Source of the DNA: Spirochaetales bacterium
GTDB taxonomy: Bacteria; Spirochaetota; Spirochaetia; Treponematales; Treponemataceae
Assembly: GCA_003246765.1 (NCBI GenBank)
Contig: QKDA01000075.1
Coordinates: forward strand, 1 to 59,766
DNA: 59,766 nucleotides
Direction of reading: 5' to 3'
Position 1 is the stretch's first letter. Every line of letters begins with the position of its first letter. The notes below the pieces were generated by a model that did no database searches, was not told the origin of the DNA, and saw nothing but the letters and a program-made list of their open reading frames with translations. A program made the position numbers and the translations under genes. Shown piece by piece: positions 55,983 to 59,766 of this stretch.

Positions 55983-57845
55983 ATGCGGAAGTTCAAGAGC
56001 GCGAAGATAGTCCTGGTTTCCCTGGCCCTCCTCTTTCTCGGGGCCTTGACCGCCGGGGTGTTTCTCACCGCCGTGGGGCCCACTTCCCGCCTTCAGGCGG
56101 ATTACGACGCCTTCGAGCGTCTGGCCATATCGGCCGCTGCCCTCGAGGCTGCCTCCTGCCGGTACTCCTTTACCCCCTTTTCCGAGGGCATTTCCCTGTT
56201 CGAGGGGGCCTTGGCCTCCTTTGAGGCCGAATCGGCCCGCCTTGACCGGGTTGATCCCATCCTGGCGGGAAAGCTCGGGCAAAGGGCATCCCTTATTTCC
56301 CACGCCCGAAACTGGCTCGACTCATACCGCTCCCTCTACGACCTTGCCTCCCGTTCCCTGGCGGCGGACAGGCCCTTGTCGCCCCAGGCGGTCCTGGCCT
56401 CGGCGCTCGGCGGAAGGGATCAGGCAGCGGCCCTTTTCGGGGGCGCGGTTCCCCTCCCGGTAACGGATTCCCAGTCCCTCGCCGAGGCCGCTCTGCGCTC
56501 CCGTTCCCTGGCCTCCGATGCGGAGGATCTGGCGAACCGATGCGCCGAAGTCAGGAAGACCGTGGCCAAGGATCTGCCCTCCATCGCGGGGGACCTCATA
56601 CGCTGGCGCAGGACCACCTACGGCGTGTCCGCCCTCATCATCGTGGCCACCTGGCTTTTGGGACTTGCGGCCATGTTTCTTTACGCCCGCTCCGCCGCCC
56701 GTTCCGCCAGGCAACTCCGCTCGGTCCTGGAATCGGCGGCGGACGGGAACATCGGCGGCAGCCTCGAGAAGATACGGGCCCGCCGGGGAAAGTCCGATAC
56801 CGGCCCCGTAGGCGGTTTCGTGGGGAGAATCGCGGAGCTCGTCACCTCGGTCAAGGAAGACCTCGAGCGGGGCGTCGAGTCCAGCGCGGAGCTTTCCGCT
56901 TCCCTGGACAACACCTCCTCCACCTTCGAGGTGGTGGACGGCTTCATCGAGAACATCCGCTCCGAGGTCTCGGTGCTGGAGGAACAGGTGAGGAGCGTCC
57001 GCTCCGGTCTCGACCGGGTTACCGGGGGTCTTAACCGTCTGGACGCGAGGATCGTGAGCCAAAAAGACCTGGTGGACAAGTCCACGGGATCCATGGGAAC
57101 CATGATAGACTCCATCGTCGGCATGGCGGAAACCGCCGTGGAGGACGAGACCCTGGTCAAGCGCCTGGTCTCGGCCTCGGAAAGCGGGCAGGGGCTCTTT
57201 CAGTCCACCTCCGAGAAGATCGCCCGTATCGACGACTCGGTTTCCAGAATCAACTCCATGGCGGAGGTGATTGAGGGAATCGCGGAGCAGACGAACATGC
57301 TCGCCCTCAACGCCGCCATCGAGGCGGCCCACGCGGGAGCGAGCGGCAAGGGTTTCGCGGTGGTGGCGGAGGAAATAACCAAGCTCGCCGAGGCCAGTTC
57401 CGAAAGTTCCCGGGAAATCGCCCAGTCCATCGCCGAGATCGTGGAAAACATCACCGAGATGGTTTCCTCCTCGGGCCGCCTGGACACGGCCTTTTCGGAC
57501 ATCACCCGGGACGTGGCCACCGTGAGTTCCACCATGAGCCGTTTTTCCGGGGGCCTCGTGGACTCAAGCTCCGTGGCGGAGTCGGTAAAGACCGCCATGG
57601 AACGGCTTAGGGAGGAAACCTCCGAGATTACCCGGGAAGCGGGGTCCATGGCCGAGGGGGCGGGGGAAATAGGGCGCTCCATGGCGGAGCTCGACATGAT
57701 CTCGAGCCGGGTTTTCGACGGGGTCACCGCCATGAGCCTCATGCTCAACGGCCTCAAAGACGTGCTCGCCCAGTTCCGGCTCCAGGCGGAATCCATGCGC
57801 TCCTCCGGGGAGGAGATGGGGCGAAAGCTCTCGCAGTTGAAGTGA
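55983..57845 (+). CDS. Methyl-accepting chemotaxis protein
   Basis: A 620-residue chemoreceptor. Transmembrane segments lie at about 8-30 and 213-235, enclosing a periplasmic four-helix-type sensor domain of about 180 residues. After the membrane a short linker leads to the signalling coiled coil with hairpin [20 protein letters not shown] and [20 protein letters not shown]. Ligand unknown. GGGGGTG lies 3 nt before the ATG. Divergent from sbcD. Confidence 0.93.
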   Translation: MRKFKSAKIVLVSLALLFLGALTAGVFLTAVGPTSRLQADYDAFERLAISAAALEAASCRYSFTPFSEGISLFEGALASFEAESARLDRVDPILAGKLGQRASLISHARNWLDSYRSLYDLASRSLAADRPLSPQAVLASALGGRDQAAALFGGAVPLPVTDSQSLAEAALRSRSLASDAEDLANRCAEVRKTVAKDLPSIAGDLIRWRRTTYGVSALIIVATWLLGLAAMFLYARSAARSARQLRSVLESAADGNIGGSLEKIRARRGKSDTGPVGGFVGRIAELVTSVKEDLERGVESSAELSASLDNTSSTFEVVDGFIENIRSEVSVLEEQVRSVRSGLDRVTGGLNRLDARIVSQKDLVDKSTGSMGTMIDSIVGMAETAVEDETLVKRLVSASESGQGLFQSTSEKIARIDDSVSRINSMAEVIEGIAEQTNMLALNAAIEAAHAGASGKGFAVVAEEITKLAEASSESSREIAQSIAEIVENITEMVSSSGRLDTAFSDITRDVATVSSTMSRFSGGLVDSSSVAESVKTAMERLREETSEITREAGSMAEGAGEIGRSMAELDMISSRVFDGVTAMSLMLNGLKDVLAQFRLQAESMRSSGEEMGRKLSQLK

Positions 57846-57876
57846 GGCCCCCTTTCATGGTAGGCTTCCGGCCATC

Positions 57877-59385
57877 ATGAAGCTCCACACCACCCTCGAT
57901 AACCTGCACGACGCCTTCCCTCAGGATTTCTCCGAAAACGAGAGGGCCCAGGCCAAAACCCTCTTCCTCAAGAAACTGTCCGTCCTCGCCCACGGTTTTT
58001 ACGGCGGGAAGATGCAGACCCTGCCCAAGTGCGGCCTCTCGGGCTTCAACTGGTTCAACGTCTGGTATACCCCCGGGGTTTCCGCGGTTTCCACGGGAAT
58101 CCGGGACGACAACGACCAGTCCTTTACCCTTTCGAACCGGGGCAACCTGGTGGCGGTGGTGAGCAACTCCACCCGGGTACTCGGCGACGGGGACTGCACC
58201 CCTCCCGGCGGGCTCGGCGTGATGGAAGGCAAGGCCATGCTCATGAAATATTTGGGGGGGGTGGACTCCATCGCCCTGTGCGTGGATTCCCGGGTTCGGG
58301 AAGACGAGGCCGCCGCCCGGGGCGTCAAGGCCGGCAGGAACGACCCCAAGAAGATTATCGAGTTCGTGCGCATGCTGGAACCCTCCGTGGGGGCAGTCAA
58401 CCTGGAAGACATCAGCCAGCCCGACTGCTTCGAGGTACTCGATACCCTGAGGGAAACCTGCGACATTCCCGTGTGGCACGACGACGCCCAGGGAACCGCC
58501 TGCATCACCCTGGCGGGACTCCTCAACGCCCTGAAGCTCGCGGGCAAGAAGCTTTCCGACGCCAGGATCGTACTTCTCGGGGCGGGGGCCTCCAACACCA
58601 CCATCGCCAGGCTCATCCTCTCCGACGGGGGCGACGGCGCCAAGATGATCGTCTGCGACTCCCGGGGCCCCCTCCACGCGGGACGGTCCGACGTGGAGCA
58701 GGATACCCGCTACTACCGCAAGTGGGAGCTCTGCCTCTCCACCAACCCGAACCGGATTGATACCGTGGAAGAGGCCATCCGGGGCGCCGACGTGCTCATT
58801 GCCCTGTCTACCCCGGGGCCCGGCACGGTCAAGAAGGAATGGGTGGCCTCCATGGCCGAAAAGTCCATCGTCTTCGCCTGCGCCAACCCGGTCCCGGAAA
58901 TCTGGCCCCACGACGCCAAGGAGGCGGGCGCCTTCATCGTGGCTACCGGCCGGGGAGATTTTCCCAACCAGGTGAACAATTCCGTGTGCTTCCCGGGAAT
59001 CCTCAAAGGGGCCCTCCTGGTGCGGGCCCACAAGATCACCGACGGCATGGCCATTACCTGCGCCCATTCCATCGCCGACTATTCCGAAAAGAAGGGCATC
59101 GATCCCGAGCGTATCGTGGTAAATATGGAGGACACGGACGTGTTCGCCGTGGAGGCCGCCGACGTGGCCATGAAGGCCATTGAGGAGGGGGTCGCCCGGG
59201 TGAAGCTCGACTGGGCTACGGTGCACGACCTCGCCGCCGCGGACATTGACCAGGCCCGCAGGGCCACGAAGCTTCTCATGGAACGGGGCCTTATCCCCGA
59301 GCCCCCCGAGGCCATGCTCCGGGAAGCCCTGGAATTCGCGGTTTCCGAGACCCGGGGCAAACGCGACGGCCAGGGCCGCCCCTAA
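57877..59385 (+). CDS. Malic enzyme (NAD(P)-dependent, decarboxylating)
   Basis: A 502-residue cytoplasmic enzyme converting malate to pyruvate and CO2. Matching segments: VWYTPGVSAVSTGIRDDNDQ, GNLVAVVSNSTRVLGDGDCT, VNLEDISQPDCFEVLDTLRE, PVWHDDAQGTACITLAGLLN (metal-binding Asp pair), nucleotide loop IVLLGAGASNTTIARLIL, and FACANPVPEIWPHDAKEAGA followed by FPNQVNNSVCFPGILKGAL. It is longer than MaeB catalytic domains (about 420), with extra sequence at both ends. The ATG at 57877 has no strong ribosome-binding site; TGGTAGGCT lies upstream. Confidence 0.93.
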   Translation: MKLHTTLDNLHDAFPQDFSENERAQAKTLFLKKLSVLAHGFYGGKMQTLPKCGLSGFNWFNVWYTPGVSAVSTGIRDDNDQSFTLSNRGNLVAVVSNSTRVLGDGDCTPPGGLGVMEGKAMLMKYLGGVDSIALCVDSRVREDEAAARGVKAGRNDPKKIIEFVRMLEPSVGAVNLEDISQPDCFEVLDTLRETCDIPVWHDDAQGTACITLAGLLNALKLAGKKLSDARIVLLGAGASNTTIARLILSDGGDGAKMIVCDSRGPLHAGRSDVEQDTRYYRKWELCLSTNPNRIDTVEEAIRGADVLIALSTPGPGTVKKEWVASMAEKSIVFACANPVPEIWPHDAKEAGAFIVATGRGDFPNQVNNSVCFPGILKGALLVRAHKITDGMAITCAHSIADYSEKKGIDPERIVVNMEDTDVFAVEAADVAMKAIEEGVARVKLDWATVHDLAAADIDQARRATKLLMERGLIPEPPEAMLREALEFAVSETRGKRDGQGRP

Positions 59386-59389
59386 GGCC

Positions 59390-59766
59390 ATGGCCTCAAT
59401 CGGCAGCGCCGGGTCATCGAACCAGGCGATCAAGGGCTCCGCCGTCGGAGCCCTGGCTTTATGCGCCCTCCTTTGGAGTACCGCGGGCTTCCTCATAAAG
59501 CTCGTGGACTGGGATCCCTTCGCCATCGCCGGCGGTCGGAGCCTGGTGGCGGTCTTCGTCATGCTCGCCTTCGTTCGCAGGCCCAGTTTCCGCTTCACGG
59601 CGAACCAGGTGCTCGCGGCGGTCTTCTACAGCCTCACCATGATCCTCTTCGTGACCGCCAACAAGATGACCACCGCCGCCAACGCGATACTCCTTCAGTA
59701 CACCGAGCCCGTCTACATCATCCTCCTGGGGCCCCTGCTCCTTAAGGACGAGGGAACCGACTGGCT
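59390..59766 (+). CDS. EamA/DMT family transporter (3' end outside window)
   Basis: The first 125 codons of a drug/metabolite-transporter superfamily protein. LCALLWSTAGFLIKLV, AGGRSLVAVFVMLAF, FYSLTMILFVTANKM and NAILLQYTEPVYIILLGPLL are the first four membrane helices of an EamA domain, including the TAANAILLQYTEP motif. It starts 4 bp after the malic enzyme stop and may be cotranscribed. The rest lies beyond the window. Confidence 0.9.
   Translation, partial: MASIGSAGSSNQAIKGSAVGALALCALLWSTAGFLIKLVDWDPFAIAGGRSLVAVFVMLAFVRRPSFRFTANQVLAAVFYSLTMILFVTANKMTTAANAILLQYTEPVYIILLGPLLLKDEGTDW

Noticed and set aside
58254-58261. G8 run in the malic enzyme gene as a phase-variation site
   Set aside because: It encodes a conserved Leu-Gly-Gly-Val stretch expected of the family, so there is no sign that it is a dedicated switch.
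57754-59598. A 614-codon minus-strand frame opposite the malic enzyme gene
   Set aside because: The plus strand encodes an unambiguous malic enzyme; the minus-strand translation has no recognisable fold and spans two real genes.
1-59766. CRISPR arrays, insertion sequences, prophage or integrase genes
   Set aside because: No regularly spaced direct repeats, transposase or phage motifs were seen on either strand.

Overview
This is a gene-dense bacterial segment of roughly 60% G+C with about 58 protein genes, three tRNA genes, one cobalamin riboswitch and several recognisable promoters and operators. No mobile element, CRISPR array or rRNA is visible. The gene set points to an anaerobic chemotactic spirochaete (Spirochaetota, Treponema/Spirochaeta-like). 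Reasons are desulfoferrodoxin, a four-subunit 2-oxoacid:ferredoxin oxidoreductase, D-lactate dehydrogenase, AsnA, two chemoreceptors, a TrpR-family repressor, TrkA/TrkH, a Na+/H+ antiporter fused to a PTS EIIA domain, and stand-alone class III cyclases. The phylum is an inference from content; no rRNA is present to prove it.

Layout. 1-2.66 kb: a TrpXYZ-type ABC importer (minus strand) behind a strong promoter whose start site sits in a perfect palindrome. 2.67-3.9 kb: MarC family, DUF2200 and a truncated transporter remnant. 4.0-5.8 kb: tRNA-Leu(UAA), TatD, a small orphan gene divergent from trpR. 5.8-11.4 kb: a large ankyrin-repeat lipoprotein, an HPt protein and the antiporter-EIIA fusion. 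11.5-15.3 kb: fabH divergent from the 2-oxoacid:ferredoxin oxidoreductase operon, sharing two palindromes. 15.4-19 kb: trkA-trkH-mtgA. 19-23.4 kb: chemoreceptor, flavodoxin-like protein, cyclase, D-lactate dehydrogenase. 23.5-24.3 kb: tRNA-Val(GAC), desulfoferrodoxin, tRNA-Leu(GAG). 24.4-29.1 kb: a two-piece permease, an OhrR/glutathione peroxidase pair, an AroA-family enzyme, a GNAT protein and an AIM24-family protein. 29.2-36.7 kb: a beta-helix protein, then an amino-acid ABC importer leading into a Nudix-GNAT-alpha/beta-hydrolase triple fusion and a lipase. 36.8-42.3 kb: a GH31 glycosidase and two divergent LacI regulators around a perfect 22-bp operator. 42.3-46 kb: a possible small RNA, a cNMP-binding protein, and a B12-riboswitch operon encoding a lipoprotein and a TonB-dependent receptor. 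46-59.8 kb: J-domain protein, TtcA-like enzyme, AsnA, a second cyclase, sbcD-sbcC-pncB, a second chemoreceptor, malic enzyme and the start of an EamA transporter.

How the parts may work together. TrpR plausibly controls the TrpXYZ importer 3 kb away. The oxidoreductase may supply acyl-CoA primers to FabH from a jointly regulated promoter region. Antiporter-EIIA and Trk proteins manage Na+/K+. OhrR with glutathione peroxidase, plus desulfoferrodoxin, handle peroxide and superoxide in an anaerobe. A recurrent theme is a -10 hexamer placed only 6-8 nt before an ATG with no Shine-Dalgarno sequence, suggesting leaderless mRNAs for several regulatory genes. Function calls come from reading motifs and family patterns; no database search was possible.
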